Origin: Verrucomicrobiota bacterium
Lineage (GTDB): Bacteria > Verrucomicrobiota > Verrucomicrobiia > Opitutales > Opitutaceae
Length of the DNA stretch: 53,728 bases
NCBI GenBank assembly: GCA_023433275.1
Contig: JAEZDN010000170.1
Coordinates: 1-53,728, forward strand
Reading direction: 5' to 3'
In this document: one piece after another, positions 42,729 through 50,791 of the stretch
How the letters are laid out: each line of letters starts with the position of its first letter
How positions within the stretch are numbered: the first letter of the stretch is position 1
Translations under genes and position numbers: made by a program
Notes under the pieces: model-generated
What the model was told of the DNA's origin: nothing
Database searches by the model: none
What the model saw: the letters and a program-made list of their open reading frames with translations, nothing else

Positions 42729-43940
42729 ATGACTCCTTCCTCTTCCCAACCGGCCTTCGATTCGAGCCGCTTCATCGCGCGCCACGTGTCGGGCCTCCGC
42801 CGCTCCGGCATTCGCGACTTCTTTGAACTGGTCGCGAAGACCGACGGCGTCATCTCGCTCGGCATCGGCGAACCCGATTTCGACACCCCGCAGCCCATCC
42901 GTGACGCCGTGAAAACGGCCATGGACACGGGCAAAACGCATTACACGTCCAATCTCGGCCTCCCGGAGCTCCGCAAGGAGATCAGCCGCTATGTGGAAGG
43001 CTACTTCCACGTCAGCTATAACTGGGAAAACGAGGTCCTCGTGACCGTGGGCGTTTCGGAGGCGCTCGATCTCGCCGTGCGTGCCCTGCTCAATCCGGGC
43101 GACAAGGTGCTTTATCACCAGCCCTGCTACGTTTCGTATGCCCCGACCGTCGAGTTGGTGCACGGCGTTGGCGTGCCCGTGGCCACCAGCGCGGCGGAGC
43201 AATTCTCGCTGGATGAACCCGCGCTGCGCGCGGCCTGGCAACCCGGCTGCAAGCTCCTCCTGCTCAACCTGCCGTGCAATCCGACCGGCGGGGTGTGCTC
43301 GCGGGAACAGCTGGAGCGCATCGCCCGGTTCGCGATCGAGAAGGATCTCATTGTCATCAGCGACGAGATCTACTCCGAGCTGATCTTCGAGGGCACGCAT
43401 ACCAGCATCGCAAGCCTGCCCGGAATGCGGGATCGCACGCTGTTGCTGCATGGGTTCTCAAAGGCTTTTGCGATGACCGGCTTCCGTCTTGGTTATGCCT
43501 GCGGGCCGGCGCCGTTGATCGAGGCCATGATGAAGGTCCACCAGTACTCCATGCTGTGTGCGCCCAGCATCAGCCAGGAAGGCGCCCTGGCGGCGCTGCG
43601 CCTGGGTGACGATGCCACCAAGTTCATGCGCGATCGTTACCGCGAGCGCCGGGACTTGTTCGTGCGGCGCATCAACGCCGCCGGCATCGCGTGTCATTCC
43701 CCCCGCGGTTCCTTCTACGCGTTTCCGTCGGTCGTTTCGACGGGGCTGGACGAGGGCGAGTTCGCCCGTCGCTTGCTCCTCGAGCATAAGGTCGCCGTCG
43801 TGCCGGGTACGGCCTTTGGCGAGGCCGGCCGGGGACATGTCCGGGCCTGTTTCACCGCCAACGAGCAAAAGCTCAACGCGGCGTGCGATCGCATCGAGAA
43901 GCTGCTGGCTTCGCTGGGCAGCGCCAAGGCGTCGGCCTGA
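42729..43940 (+). CDS. Class I/II PLP aminotransferase
   Basis: 403 residues of the aspartate/aromatic/alanine aminotransferase fold (subgroup I-gamma-like). GIGEPDFDTPQPI, HYTSNLGLPELR, LNLPCNPTGGV and the PLP lysine K245 in HGFSKAFAMTGFRLGYACGP are visible, and VRACFTANEQKLNAACDRIEKL closes the protein. The frame is open upstream inside leuB, but MTPSSSQPAFD at 42729 is the credible start (37 bp after leuB). As the last gene of the branched-chain operon it may make the final transamination, but IlvE is a different (class IV) fold. An alanine or aromatic aminotransferase supplying amino groups is an equally good reading. Confidence 0.88.
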   Translation: MTPSSSQPAFDSSRFIARHVSGLRRSGIRDFFELVAKTDGVISLGIGEPDFDTPQPIRDAVKTAMDTGKTHYTSNLGLPELRKEISRYVEGYFHVSYNWENEVLVTVGVSEALDLAVRALLNPGDKVLYHQPCYVSYAPTVELVHGVGVPVATSAAEQFSLDEPALRAAWQPGCKLLLLNLPCNPTGGVCSREQLERIARFAIEKDLIVISDEIYSELIFEGTHTSIASLPGMRDRTLLLHGFSKAFAMTGFRLGYACGPAPLIEAMMKVHQYSMLCAPSISQEGALAALRLGDDATKFMRDRYRERRDLFVRRINAAGIACHSPRGSFYAFPSVVSTGLDEGEFARRLLLEHKVAVVPGTAFGEAGRGHVRACFTANEQKLNAACDRIEKLLASLGSAKASA

Positions 43941-43960
43941 TTCGGAATTCCGATCAATAA

Positions 43961-43999
43961 GAAGCCCGTCCCCGCGTGAGCCGGGACGGGCTTCTCTTT
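43961..43999 (+). terminator. Terminator of the branched-chain operon
   Basis: GAAGCCCGTCCC (43961-43972) pairs with GGGACGGGCTTC (43983-43994), loop of 10, then TCTTT. A 12-bp perfect stem 20 bp after the aminotransferase stop, also 24 bp from the end of the convergent porin gene, so it may serve both strands (AATAAG on the other side is a weak run). Confidence 0.85.
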
Positions 44000-44022
44000 A
44001 AGACAGGTCGCGAGACCGGCGA

Positions 44023-44709
44023 TTAGAACACGTAGGTGAAGCCGGCGTTGGCCCAGACGTGGTCGTCGTCGACGCCGGACAGGTCGTGAGAGGCCCAGTT
44101 GACCCCGATGGTGAGGGTGGCCGCGTCGCTCAGCTTGTAGGGAAACTGGGCGCCGACACCGTAATAGGTGTAGCTGCTGCCCGTGTCGGGATTGGCATTG
44201 CCCACCGAACCGGTGATGTTCGCGGAGACCGAATCGTTGATCGGGATGGTGTAGCCCAGGTTGCCCTGAACCGTGGTGACCTCCCAGTCGAAGTCGCGGT
44301 AGAGGTACAGGCCGAGGTTAACGCCACCGACGCTGCCGTTCAGGCCGGCATAACCTTCGAAGGTGCTGGTTTCCACGCCCGGGCCATCGAGGTCGGGGTA
44401 GTGGTAAAGCGTGGCGCCGAGGTCGAGGGTCAGGCCATCCGAAAGCTTGATGTTATAGCCGGCGTAGTAGTCCACTTCGACTTCGTAACCGTCATCGAGG
44501 GGCAGGCTGCTCCAGATGCCGGCATAGAAGTCGCCGCTGGTGAACTTGACGGACGGTTGCAGAACATCCTCGGCCGCCTCGATGCCGCGGAATACGTACT
44601 TGGTGGCGTAAGGGAAGTCCACCGTGATGGAGTAGGACTTGGCCGCATCTTGGGCGGACAGCGATGCGCCCGTGAGGAGCGCCGCGAGGATAAGGGTGAT
44701 TTTCTTCAT
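44023..44709 (-). CDS. TorF-like (Gcw_chp) putative outer-membrane porin
   Basis: 228 residues. Signal MKKITLILAALLTGASLSAQ. The mature protein is built of alternating aromatic/polar beta strands: ATKYVFRGIEAAEDVLQPSVKF, DFYAGIWSSLPLDDGYEVEVDYYAGY, GLNLGLYLYRDFDW-like stretches. It ends in aromatic TYVF, the C-terminal Phe expected of an outer-membrane barrel. YVFRGIE followed by QPSV and YAGIWSS is the recurring pattern of this conserved-hypothetical porin family. Substrate unknown. It is a single gene convergent with the branched-chain operon; the promoter should lie in 44710-44800. Confidence 0.75.
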   Translation of the reverse strand: MKKITLILAALLTGASLSAQDAAKSYSITVDFPYATKYVFRGIEAAEDVLQPSVKFTSGDFYAGIWSSLPLDDGYEVEVDYYAGYNIKLSDGLTLDLGATLYHYPDLDGPGVETSTFEGYAGLNGSVGGVNLGLYLYRDFDWEVTTVQGNLGYTIPINDSVSANITGSVGNANPDTGSSYTYYGVGAQFPYKLSDAATLTIGVNWASHDLSGVDDDHVWANAGFTYVF

Positions 44710-44910
44710 GATGTAGGTTTGGTTTGGTCTAACAGGTCGCGCGTGCTGACACCGGTTTTTTTGACAGGTGCCATGACGCGCGGCCTATGAGTCAGAAAGC
44801 AGGCGATGCGCCAAACCATGAAAATAATTCCTGTGCCATAAGGACGGGCCTATGGGGCGCATAGGATTTAACCGGGGGACACGACGCCACGCCGGACCAT
44901 GCAGTCGGAA

Positions 44911-45041
44911 TGCAAATCCGCAGCGTGCATGGTCGAAACGGCTGAGTCGTAGGGGTGTGGCGTGTCCACGCCCTCGGTTCCCGCAGCGAGAAGAGGGCGT
45001 GATCAAGCCGCGCCCCTGTATCCAACTGCATTTCCGGCTAA
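44911..45041 (+). repeat. BIME-like dispersed repeat, copy 4
   Basis: GTAG foot at 44949-44952, stem GGGTGTGG, loop CGTGT, stem CCACGCCC (to 44973). Second hairpin GGGCGTGA (44995), loop TCAAG, CCGCGCCC (to 45015), foot CTGT. The outer flanks (CCGCAGCGTGCATGGTCGAA and AACTGCATTTCCGGCTAAG) match copy 3. The rest of 44710-45361 holds no gene. Confidence 0.77.
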
Positions 45042-45185
45042 GTCCGCTAATGGTTAAAGCACAGGGGAACTCTGGTTGAACTAAAGAGCGGTAGTTGAGT
45101 AGGGCGACCGGGGAGGAGGGGGGCGAAGTTTCCGATCAACCTTGGTCGGTTCACAACGGCTGGAACGTGGGGTCCAAGGCCAACA

Positions 45186-45210
45186 GCCGGGTGAGGGCAC
45201 CCGGCCCACA
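45186..45210. repeat. Short REP-like hairpin, class 2, copy 2
   Basis: Stem GCCGGGTG, loop AGGG, stem CACCCGGC, then CCACA. One base differs from 913-937, and the change turns a G-T pair there into G-C here. Confidence 0.65.
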
Positions 45211-45317
45211 GGATCGGGGGACGTGAGCAGATTCGTCCTTCGGGCGTGTCTGCCCTGGTGTATTAAAATGGAGCGGGCCGTCATCCAGACGTCCGGGCAA
45301 CCGTTCGGTTCCGCGCA

Positions 45318-45347
45318 CAAAAAAGCCGCTCCGGTAAGGGAGCGGCT
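45318..45347 (-). terminator. Terminator of the exb-ton operon
   Basis: On the minus strand: AGCCGCTCC (45347-45339), loop CTTACC, GGAGCGGCT (45332-45324), then TTTTTT to 45318. A 9-bp perfect stem with a good T-run, 14 bp after the last gene of the seven-gene operon. Confidence 0.9.
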
Positions 45348-45361
45348 GAAGTGGGCCAGGG

Positions 45362-45904
45362 TTATTTCTTGGGCAGAGGCGGGGGAGGCGGGGGCAGCGC
45401 GACCGAGGTGGTGGCCACTTTCTTGGCGGTCATTTCCACCATGCGCTGGATCTCGATTTCGGCCGTGCGGCGGGCGATCTTGGCGAGCTCGACTTCCTTG
45501 GCGAGGTCGAAGGTTTCGCGGTTCAGCTTCTCCTTGTTCGAGCGAGCGGCTGAAATGGCGTTTTCCAAGGCGCCTACTTCGCTGGCGAGCTTGTCGGCCT
45601 GAGTGCTGTACTTGTCGGCCTCGGTGCGAAGCTGGGTCATGACCGCCTGGTAGTCGGCTTCCTTCTTCGCTTCCTTGGCAGCGTCGGCGGCCTCGCGTTC
45701 CTTCTGGCGGCGTTCGGCGTCTTCGTTGGCCTTGCGCTCGATGTCGGCCTTGCGTTTGGCCTCCTCGGCGTCGCTGAGGGCCTTGGCCTCGGCGGCCAGC
45801 TTCGCCTTCGCATCCAGCTCCTTGACGGCGCCAAGGTAGAAGAAAAGGAATACGGCGAGCATGATGCCCGGGATGACGAGGTAGGTAAGAAAAGTCTTCT
45901 TCAT
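45362..45904 (-). CDS. Single-pass coiled-coil protein with proline-rich end
   Basis: 180 residues, no recognised family. One N-terminal membrane helix (about 7-27, FLTYLVIPGIMLAVFLFFYL) with a two-Lys start, so the rest is probably periplasmic. Residues about 30-150 are Ala/Glu/Lys/Arg-rich heptads, a long coiled coil. The tail VALPPPPPPLPKK is proline-rich. Last gene of an operon with exbB, two exbD, tonB and a TPR protein. It has the same plan and size as the preceding gene product, so the two are probably paralogues that may form a hetero-oligomer. Guess: a periplasm-spanning strut attached to the TonB or TPR protein. No function is known from the sequence. Confidence 0.8.
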   Translation of the reverse strand: MKKTFLTYLVIPGIMLAVFLFFYLGAVKELDAKAKLAAEAKALSDAEEAKRKADIERKANEDAERRQKEREAADAAKEAKKEADYQAVMTQLRTEADKYSTQADKLASEVGALENAISAARSNKEKLNRETFDLAKEVELAKIARRTAEIEIQRMVEMTAKKVATTSVALPPPPPPLPKK

Positions 45905-45924
45905 GGGGAAATTGGTTGAAGTGA

Positions 45925-46461
45925 TCAGCCCTTCTTGGCGGCGGCGGCGGCAGCAGCGGCGTCAGCGCGCGCCTTCTCGGCTTGGGTGATCTTGTCGAGC
46001 AGGTCGTAGTAGTACTTCACGTTGGCCTCAGCCTGTTTGACGTAGTTCTTGAGGAATTCCTGCTCGGCGAGGAGGTTCGTCTTCTCGGCCTCGACCTTCT
46101 TCACCTCTTCGTTGACCTCGGCGAGGTCCTTCTCGAGGCGACGCTTCTGGTCGGCGAGGCGGTTCTGGTCGCTAAACGCGCGCTCGCGGCGGTCTTCCGC
46201 AGCCTGGCGATCGTTGCGCTTTTGCTCCTCGAGGCGCTCGCGGGCTTCGCGCTCCTGCTTCCGCTTGGCCTGGGCCTCGATGGCGACCTGGATGGCCTTC
46301 TCGCGATTGAGGACTTCCTGCCGGGCTTTTTCCTTCTTGTCGGCTTCGACCTTGGCTTCCTGGGCGGCGATTTTCGCCTCATAGCCCTTGGCAAAACTGA
46401 TGTAGAAGCCGCTGAAGACCGCCAGGAGGATAATCGGTACGATGATGTAGACTTTGTTCAT
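45925..46461 (-). CDS. Single-pass coiled-coil protein with alanine-rich end
   Basis: 178 residues, no recognised family. The N-terminal helix (about 4-24, VYIIVPIILLAVFSGFYISF) is the only membrane segment. Residues about 30-165 form a highly charged coiled coil (RKQEREARERLEEQ, then RRLEKDLAEVNEEVKKVEAE). It ends in eight alanines then KKG. Layout and length match the downstream protein at 45362-45904 and the gap is 20 bp. Conserved association with the TonB cluster suggests a structural role for energy transfer across the periplasm, but this is inference. Confidence 0.8.
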   Translation of the reverse strand: MNKVYIIVPIILLAVFSGFYISFAKGYEAKIAAQEAKVEADKKEKARQEVLNREKAIQVAIEAQAKRKQEREARERLEEQKRNDRQAAEDRRERAFSDQNRLADQKRRLEKDLAEVNEEVKKVEAEKTNLLAEQEFLKNYVKQAEANVKYYYDLLDKITQAEKARADAAAAAAAAKKG

Positions 46462-46494
46462 GTTCTGGGTGCTGCGCGTTTTAAGGGGGGAAGA

Positions 46495-47826
46495 TCAGTT
46501 TTTGTTTTTCTTGGCCTCGCGGTCCTTGATGATGTCCTGCAGGGCCTTCTCCATGTTCTTGCCGTCGTTGACACCTTCGGGGAACTCCTGCGCCTTCCGG
46601 GCCGCATCAAGCGCGACTTCGAATTGCTGGAGGCTGTAGGCGGTGTAGGCGAGGGACAGGTAGGCTTGGAAGGGCTTGGTCAGATTTCCCTTCTTGATTG
46701 CAGCCTGGAGGTGACCCAAGGCTTCGGCGGGCTTGTCGATCGACGTGTAGGCCTGCGCGATCTGGAAATCGAGCTGGCCGTTATTGGGGAAAGCCTTCGT
46801 GCCTTCCTTGAGTGCCTCGATGCCCTTCAGCGGGCGCTGCAACTGCTGGTAGGAGAGGGCGAGAAGCTCCCAATTCTTGGGGTCGCTCTCGACTCGTCCG
46901 GCCTTGAGGCCGCTTTCCAGCAGTTCCGCGGCCTTCTCATACTGGCCGATGTTGAAGTAGATGCCGATGAGGTTGAAGTGGTCCTTCGGCTCATTCATGA
47001 AGCCGTGGGACTGGGCGCGCTCGATGGTGACGATGGCCCGGAGTTCCTGGCTCAATCCCAAGTAGATGGCGGCGAGTTGCTGCCAGTAGTTGGAATTGTC
47101 GGGCTTCATCTTCAGCAGGACCTCGAGCAGCTCGGCGGCCTCGGCGTTGCGCTCCAGCTGCTGCAGGGCGACCAGCTTCAGGATGTAGAAGACGTCGCGG
47201 GGACGATTGGTCAGACGAAGGCCCACATCGATCTGGTCGAGGGAGCGCTGCGCCATGGCGAGATCGGGCTTCTCGGGATTGAGCATCGCGCGGGTGATAA
47301 GGAGCTGCGCGAAGAGCAGCTGGGCGTCCGCGTTCGTCTCCGGGGTCAACTTCGCCCAGCTCTCCATGGACTTGATGGCCTTGTCCATGTGGGCGGCCGC
47401 CAGGGTGGTGTTCTTGGTCTGGTTGCCCTCCTGGAAATGGAGCTGGGTGAGGTAGTAATAGAGTTCGCGGGTGATGCGCTCGTCAAAATAGGTCGGATTC
47501 TTCGATTCCGAAAGCTGGAGACTGCGCTCCATGGGCTCGATCGCCTTCGCGTATTCACCGTTCTGCAGGTAAATCTGGAGCCGGTATTGATGGATGAGGG
47601 CCGCGTCGAAGCTGTCGGCGGGGACCTTGCGCAGCAAGCCGTCGAGCACCGCATGGGCCTCGGCGTAGTTCTTGGCGTCGATCGCGGTCTTGTACTTGAT
47701 CAGGCCCTCGGAGGTGTCATCGGTGGGCGAGTAATCGCGCTCGGCCGATTGGACCGGCAGGGCCGCGGCCAGCATGAGGGCGGCGGCCAGGAGAGGGAGG
47801 CGGAAAAGCGAGGGAAGGGAAGGCAT
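46495..47826 (-). CDS. Exported TPR-repeat protein of the exb-ton operon
   Basis: 443 residues. A signal sequence (FRLPLLAAALMLAAALPVQSA) precedes repeated 34-residue helical hairpins from about residue 35 to 425: for instance AEAHAVLDGLLRKVPAD, AKAIEPMERSLQLSES, NAEAAELLEVLLKMKPDN, EKAAELLESGLKAG, GIEALKEGTKAFPNNGQ, and EVALDAARKAQEFPEG. TPR scaffolds bind partner proteins. TPR proteins occur downstream of exbBD-tonB genes in several Gram-negative groups, presumably periplasmic and tied to the motor. It ends with a basic tail (DREAKKNKN). It starts 10 bp after tonB. Confidence 0.88.
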   Translation of the reverse strand: MPSLPSLFRLPLLAAALMLAAALPVQSAERDYSPTDDTSEGLIKYKTAIDAKNYAEAHAVLDGLLRKVPADSFDAALIHQYRLQIYLQNGEYAKAIEPMERSLQLSESKNPTYFDERITRELYYYLTQLHFQEGNQTKNTTLAAAHMDKAIKSMESWAKLTPETNADAQLLFAQLLITRAMLNPEKPDLAMAQRSLDQIDVGLRLTNRPRDVFYILKLVALQQLERNAEAAELLEVLLKMKPDNSNYWQQLAAIYLGLSQELRAIVTIERAQSHGFMNEPKDHFNLIGIYFNIGQYEKAAELLESGLKAGRVESDPKNWELLALSYQQLQRPLKGIEALKEGTKAFPNNGQLDFQIAQAYTSIDKPAEALGHLQAAIKKGNLTKPFQAYLSLAYTAYSLQQFEVALDAARKAQEFPEGVNDGKNMEKALQDIIKDREAKKNKN

Positions 47827-47836
47827 GACGGCGGGA

Positions 47837-48490
47837 TTACTCGGTCGCGTTGAACTCGAGGAGCTGCGAGGCGCGGACGTTCACGACTCGGCCACCCTTG
47901 CGGCCGGGCTTGAACTTCCACTTCTGCACCGCCTGCAGGGCGGGCATTTCAAACTCGCGGTGGGAGGAGCGGACGATCTGGGTCTGGATGACGTCGCCCT
48001 CGGTGCTGATGATGAATTCGACGACCACGGTGCCGTTGATGCCGGCCCGGCGCATGTCGTACGGATAAGTGGGGGCCTGCCGCACGCGGGCGACGGGTTG
48101 CTGGTCGAGATCGCCGACGTTGAACAGATTGCTGATATTCTTGCCGAAGCTGGCGCCCGGTTTGGTGACGGGAATCGTGATCGCGCCCTTGTTGGCTTGG
48201 AAACCGGGAGGGGGCGGGGGAGCGATGGGCTGCGTGAACGCGGTGACAGGTACCACGGACGGCAGGTCGACGAGGCTCGGCGGGGCCATGATGTTTTCCA
48301 CGACCTCTTCCTGGAGTTCCTCAACCTTGTCCTCCACTTCCTCCTCGAGGGGGGGCATTTCAAACTGCACGATTTCCTCTTCCTTTTCCACGGTGACGAC
48401 CGGTGGCGGCGGCTTCCGGTTGAAGGCGCCGAGGAAGGTGGCGTGAAGGGCGAGCGAAACGACGATGCCGATGATGAGATCTCTGTTCAT
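47837..48490 (-). CDS. tonB: TonB-family energy transducer
   Basis: 217 residues. The N-terminal membrane anchor keeps the S12-L-A-L-H16 motif (SxxxH) used to couple to ExbB/ExbD. A charged then proline-rich stretch follows (KPPPPVVTVEKEEEI, IAPPPPPGF). The C-terminal domain, about 135-217, is TonB: APTYPYDMRRAGINGTVVVEF, VRSSHREFEMPALQAVQKWKFKPGRKGG. It transmits the proton-motive force to outer-membrane receptors or to another periplasmic machine. Eight bp downstream of exbD and 10 bp before the TPR gene. No TonB-dependent receptor is in the window, so its client is unknown. Confidence 0.93.
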   Translation of the reverse strand: MNRDLIIGIVVSLALHATFLGAFNRKPPPPVVTVEKEEEIVQFEMPPLEEEVEDKVEELQEEVVENIMAPPSLVDLPSVVPVTAFTQPIAPPPPPGFQANKGAITIPVTKPGASFGKNISNLFNVGDLDQQPVARVRQAPTYPYDMRRAGINGTVVVEFIISTEGDVIQTQIVRSSHREFEMPALQAVQKWKFKPGRKGGRVVNVRASQLLEFNATE

Positions 48491-48498
48491 GGCGGTAC

Positions 48499-48930
48499 TT
48501 ATTTGCCGGTGGGGCGGGTGCGCGTTTCGACCGAGAATTTGGCAATGCCGGCCTTGCGGACCTCGTCGAGTACCTCGACGGTAACGCCAAAACGGGCCTT
48601 TTCGTCGCCGGAGATGGAAATCTTGGGGTCCTCGGTCTGGGTCTTGTAGAAGGCGAGGCGGGAAGGCACCTCGGCCATGTCGATCAGCTCCTTGTTCCAG
48701 AAGATCGCGCCGTCACCGGACACCTGAATGCTGACGATCTCGGGCGGCGGCGTGCCCGGCGGCGGCGGCGGGGCGGCCACCGGAAGATCCACCGGCAGGG
48801 ATCCGATTCGATTCAGTGAGAGCGTGAAAAGGACGAAGGTGGCCAGCAGGAAGAAGACGACGTCGATGAGGGGGATGATCTCAATGCGCGCCTTCTTGCG
48901 GACCGGAACTTTGATTTTGGAGCCTTCCAT
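48499..48930 (-). CDS. exbD: ExbD-family proton channel subunit, second copy
   Basis: 143 residues. A basic N-terminus (KIKVPVRKKARIEI) leads to one membrane helix carrying the functional Asp D23 (IIPLIDVVFFLLATFVLF), then a periplasmic domain with KISISGDEKARFGVTVEVLD. It forms the inner-membrane motor with ExbB. A Pro-rich loop (PPPPPGTPPPE) follows the helix. Its membrane block is nearly identical, in protein and DNA, to that of the first ExbD, while the C-terminal halves differ. TonB follows after 8 bp. Confidence 0.92.
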   Translation of the reverse strand: MEGSKIKVPVRKKARIEIIPLIDVVFFLLATFVLFTLSLNRIGSLPVDLPVAAPPPPPGTPPPEIVSIQVSGDGAIFWNKELIDMAEVPSRLAFYKTQTEDPKISISGDEKARFGVTVEVLDEVRKAGIAKFSVETRTRPTGK

Positions 48931-48985
48931 GATTTGGGCTGCTGACAGGAATACGCGCGAGCCGCGCGAATATTAGGGATGGGCC

Positions 48986-49405
48986 TTATTTGCTGCGCGT
49001 CTCGATAAACACCTTCGTGAAGCCCGCCTTGCGTGCTTCGTCGAAGATATAGACGGCCTGGGCGAAAAAAGCGCGTTCGTCGCCGTTGATCAAAATACGG
49101 CCTTCGGGCTCGTCGGCGCGGTATTTCTGCAGGCGCTGGAGGAACTCGTCCAAGGTGACGAGATCCTTGTTCCAAGCGATGGCGCCTTCGTCGGTCACGC
49201 TGATGGTGACCGTGCCAGCGGTGTCGCGAGGCTCGTTTTTTTCGACCGCCGGCAAGGCGACGGTCAGGCCGTCGGACTTGTTCAGCGAGAGAGTGTAGAG
49301 AACGAAGGTGGCAAGCAGGAAGAAGACGACGTCGATGAGAGGGATGATCTCAATACGCGCTTTCTTGACGCCACCTGGGCCGGTTCCGCCGCCACCACCG
49401 TGCAT
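48986..49405 (-). CDS. exbD: ExbD-family proton channel subunit, first copy
   Basis: 139 residues. A Gly-rich N-terminus (MHGGGGGTGPGGVKKARIEI) precedes the helix with D25 (IIPLIDVVFFLLATFVLY). The periplasmic domain ends DEARKAGFTKVFIETRSK. Both ExbD copies keep the proton-carrying Asp, so both may be functional in a mixed complex. It lies 42 bp after exbB and 55 bp before the second exbD. Confidence 0.92.
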   Translation of the reverse strand: MHGGGGGTGPGGVKKARIEIIPLIDVVFFLLATFVLYTLSLNKSDGLTVALPAVEKNEPRDTAGTVTISVTDEGAIAWNKDLVTLDEFLQRLQKYRADEPEGRILINGDERAFFAQAVYIFDEARKAGFTKVFIETRSK

Positions 49406-49447
49406 ACAGTTAGGGTGTAGAGGTTACAGTCGTGAGGGGCCCGCCGC

Positions 49448-50110
49448 TCAGGCGTGGGCGCTCTCGGACTTGTTGATGATGATCTCGAGGGAATTGGAGG
49501 CGTCCTCAACTTCGTGACGGGCCTGCTCGAGGCGGGCGTTCAGGTAGTTGAAGGGGAGGAGGCCGACGATGGCGATGGCGAGACCGCAAGCGGTCGCGAT
49601 CAGGGCTTCACCGATACCGCCCATGATCGCGCTGGCGCCGCTGGCGACGTCGCCGCTGGTGCCGAGGGCGCCGAAGGTGGCCATCATGCCCGTGACGGTA
49701 CCGAGAAGGCCGAGCAGCGGGGCCGCGGTGATGCAGGTGTCGAGGGTGGGAAGGCCCTGGCTGAAGCGTTGCATCTCCTGGTTGGCGGCGCGGGTGAAGG
49801 CGTTGCCGAGGGAGTGCTCCTTGTGGGTGAGGGCGTAAACGAGGATGCGGGCGACGAAGTCCTGGCTCTTCTTGCCCATCTCGACGGCGCCGGCCACATC
49901 GTTGGCCTCAACGCGCTCGAGCATCTTGTCAACCAGCTCCGGCTGACGGCGGCCGTTCTCGCGGAAGATGAAGATCACGCGTTCCACCGCGACCGTGATC
50001 ATGAGGAAGGAGACAAGCAGGATGGGCCACATGATGGGGCCGCCGTGCTTGAACAACTCCATCGGAGTCTGGTTCATCAGGAATGCGAGAGGCATTTGTG
50101 CAGAGATCAT
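49448..50110 (-). CDS. exbB: ExbB/TolQ/MotA-family proton channel subunit
   Basis: 220 residues from the Met of MISAQMPLAFLMNQ. Three membrane helices: about 26-48 (GGPIMWPILLVSFLMITVAVERV), about 125-150 and about 165-190. The signature LDTCITAAPLLGLLGTVTGMMATF and the final GIGEALIATACGLAIAIVGLLPFNYL are diagnostic of the family. It forms the pentameric stator with ExbD dimers and harnesses the proton gradient for TonB. The frame is open 87 bases further up but adds a proline-rich stretch of poor quality, so 50110 is preferred; Met at 50095 is also possible. First gene of a seven-gene operon. Confidence 0.93.
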   Translation of the reverse strand: MISAQMPLAFLMNQTPMELFKHGGPIMWPILLVSFLMITVAVERVIFIFRENGRRQPELVDKMLERVEANDVAGAVEMGKKSQDFVARILVYALTHKEHSLGNAFTRAANQEMQRFSQGLPTLDTCITAAPLLGLLGTVTGMMATFGALGTSGDVASGASAIMGGIGEALIATACGLAIAIVGLLPFNYLNARLEQARHEVEDASNSLEIIINKSESAHA

Positions 50111-50400
50111 AGTACGGGTGTGAGGTTGTGACTTATCGGGGATTTTGATTTTTTCCTGTCGGAAAGGGGGTACAGGGGGCGGTGCTGATGAGAACACCGT
50201 GCTGCATTTTATTACTTCATGTGCAAAAAACGTTGGAACTCAAATGCTGCTTGTAATGAGTTTCCGCTGTCAATGCGGTTTGTGACGCAACTGCTAAAAC
50301 AAATGCGGCATTAGGGAAAACCATGATGCACATGAGACAGGGGGACCGCGGCAGAAGGCAGGGACCGCGAATTCGTGACCAAGAAAGCGTGCTGGAAAAG
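50111..50400 (-). promoter_or_regulatory. AT-rich promoter region of the exb-ton operon
   Basis: Noticeably AT-richer than the neighbouring genes (about 50200-50330). Minus-strand TTGACA at 50273-50268 is a good -35 box, but the -10 at 17 bp is poor; TAATAAAAT further down (about 50217-50209) is an alternative -10. Promoter positions are therefore tentative. Confidence 0.35.
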
Positions 50401-50474
50401 TGGCTGCCCGACTAGGACTCGAACCTAGACAGAACGAGTCAGAGTCGTTCGTGCTACCATTACACCATCGGGCA
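50401..50474 (-). tRNA. tRNA-Gln (anticodon CTG)
   Basis: Minus strand: acceptor TGCCCGA/TCGGGCA, D-arm with TGTAATGGTAGCA, anticodon stem AACGA/TCGTT with loop CTCTGAC (anticodon CTG), T-arm CTAGG-TTCGAGT-CCTAG, discriminator G and encoded CCA. It reads CAG. Confidence 0.94.
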
Positions 50475-50588
50475 GTGAAAAAATATCGTGCGGCGTGTCG
50501 CGCGTTGCTCCGCCATGTTTTCCTTGAACGGATCCGGGGTTGAAAAAGTGGGGAAATGCCGGAGCGCCTCCACGAACCGAGTGCGGGA

Positions 50589-50663
50589 TGGAGCCGGCGA
50601 TGGGATTCGAACCCGCAACCGCCTGTTTACAAAACAGGTGCTCTACCATTGAGCTACGCCGGC
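50589..50663 (-). tRNA. tRNA-Thr (anticodon TGT)
   Basis: Minus strand: acceptor GCCGGCG/CGCCGGC, anticodon stem CCTGT/ACAGG with loop TTTGTAA (anticodon TGT), T-loop TTCGAAT, discriminator T, encoded CCA. It reads ACA and probably other Thr codons. Confidence 0.94.
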
Positions 50664-50716
50664 GTTAGGTGCGACCGGCACGATAAATCAGGGGATCTGG
50701 CAAACAACCCGAAATT

Positions 50717-50791
<75 letters not shown>

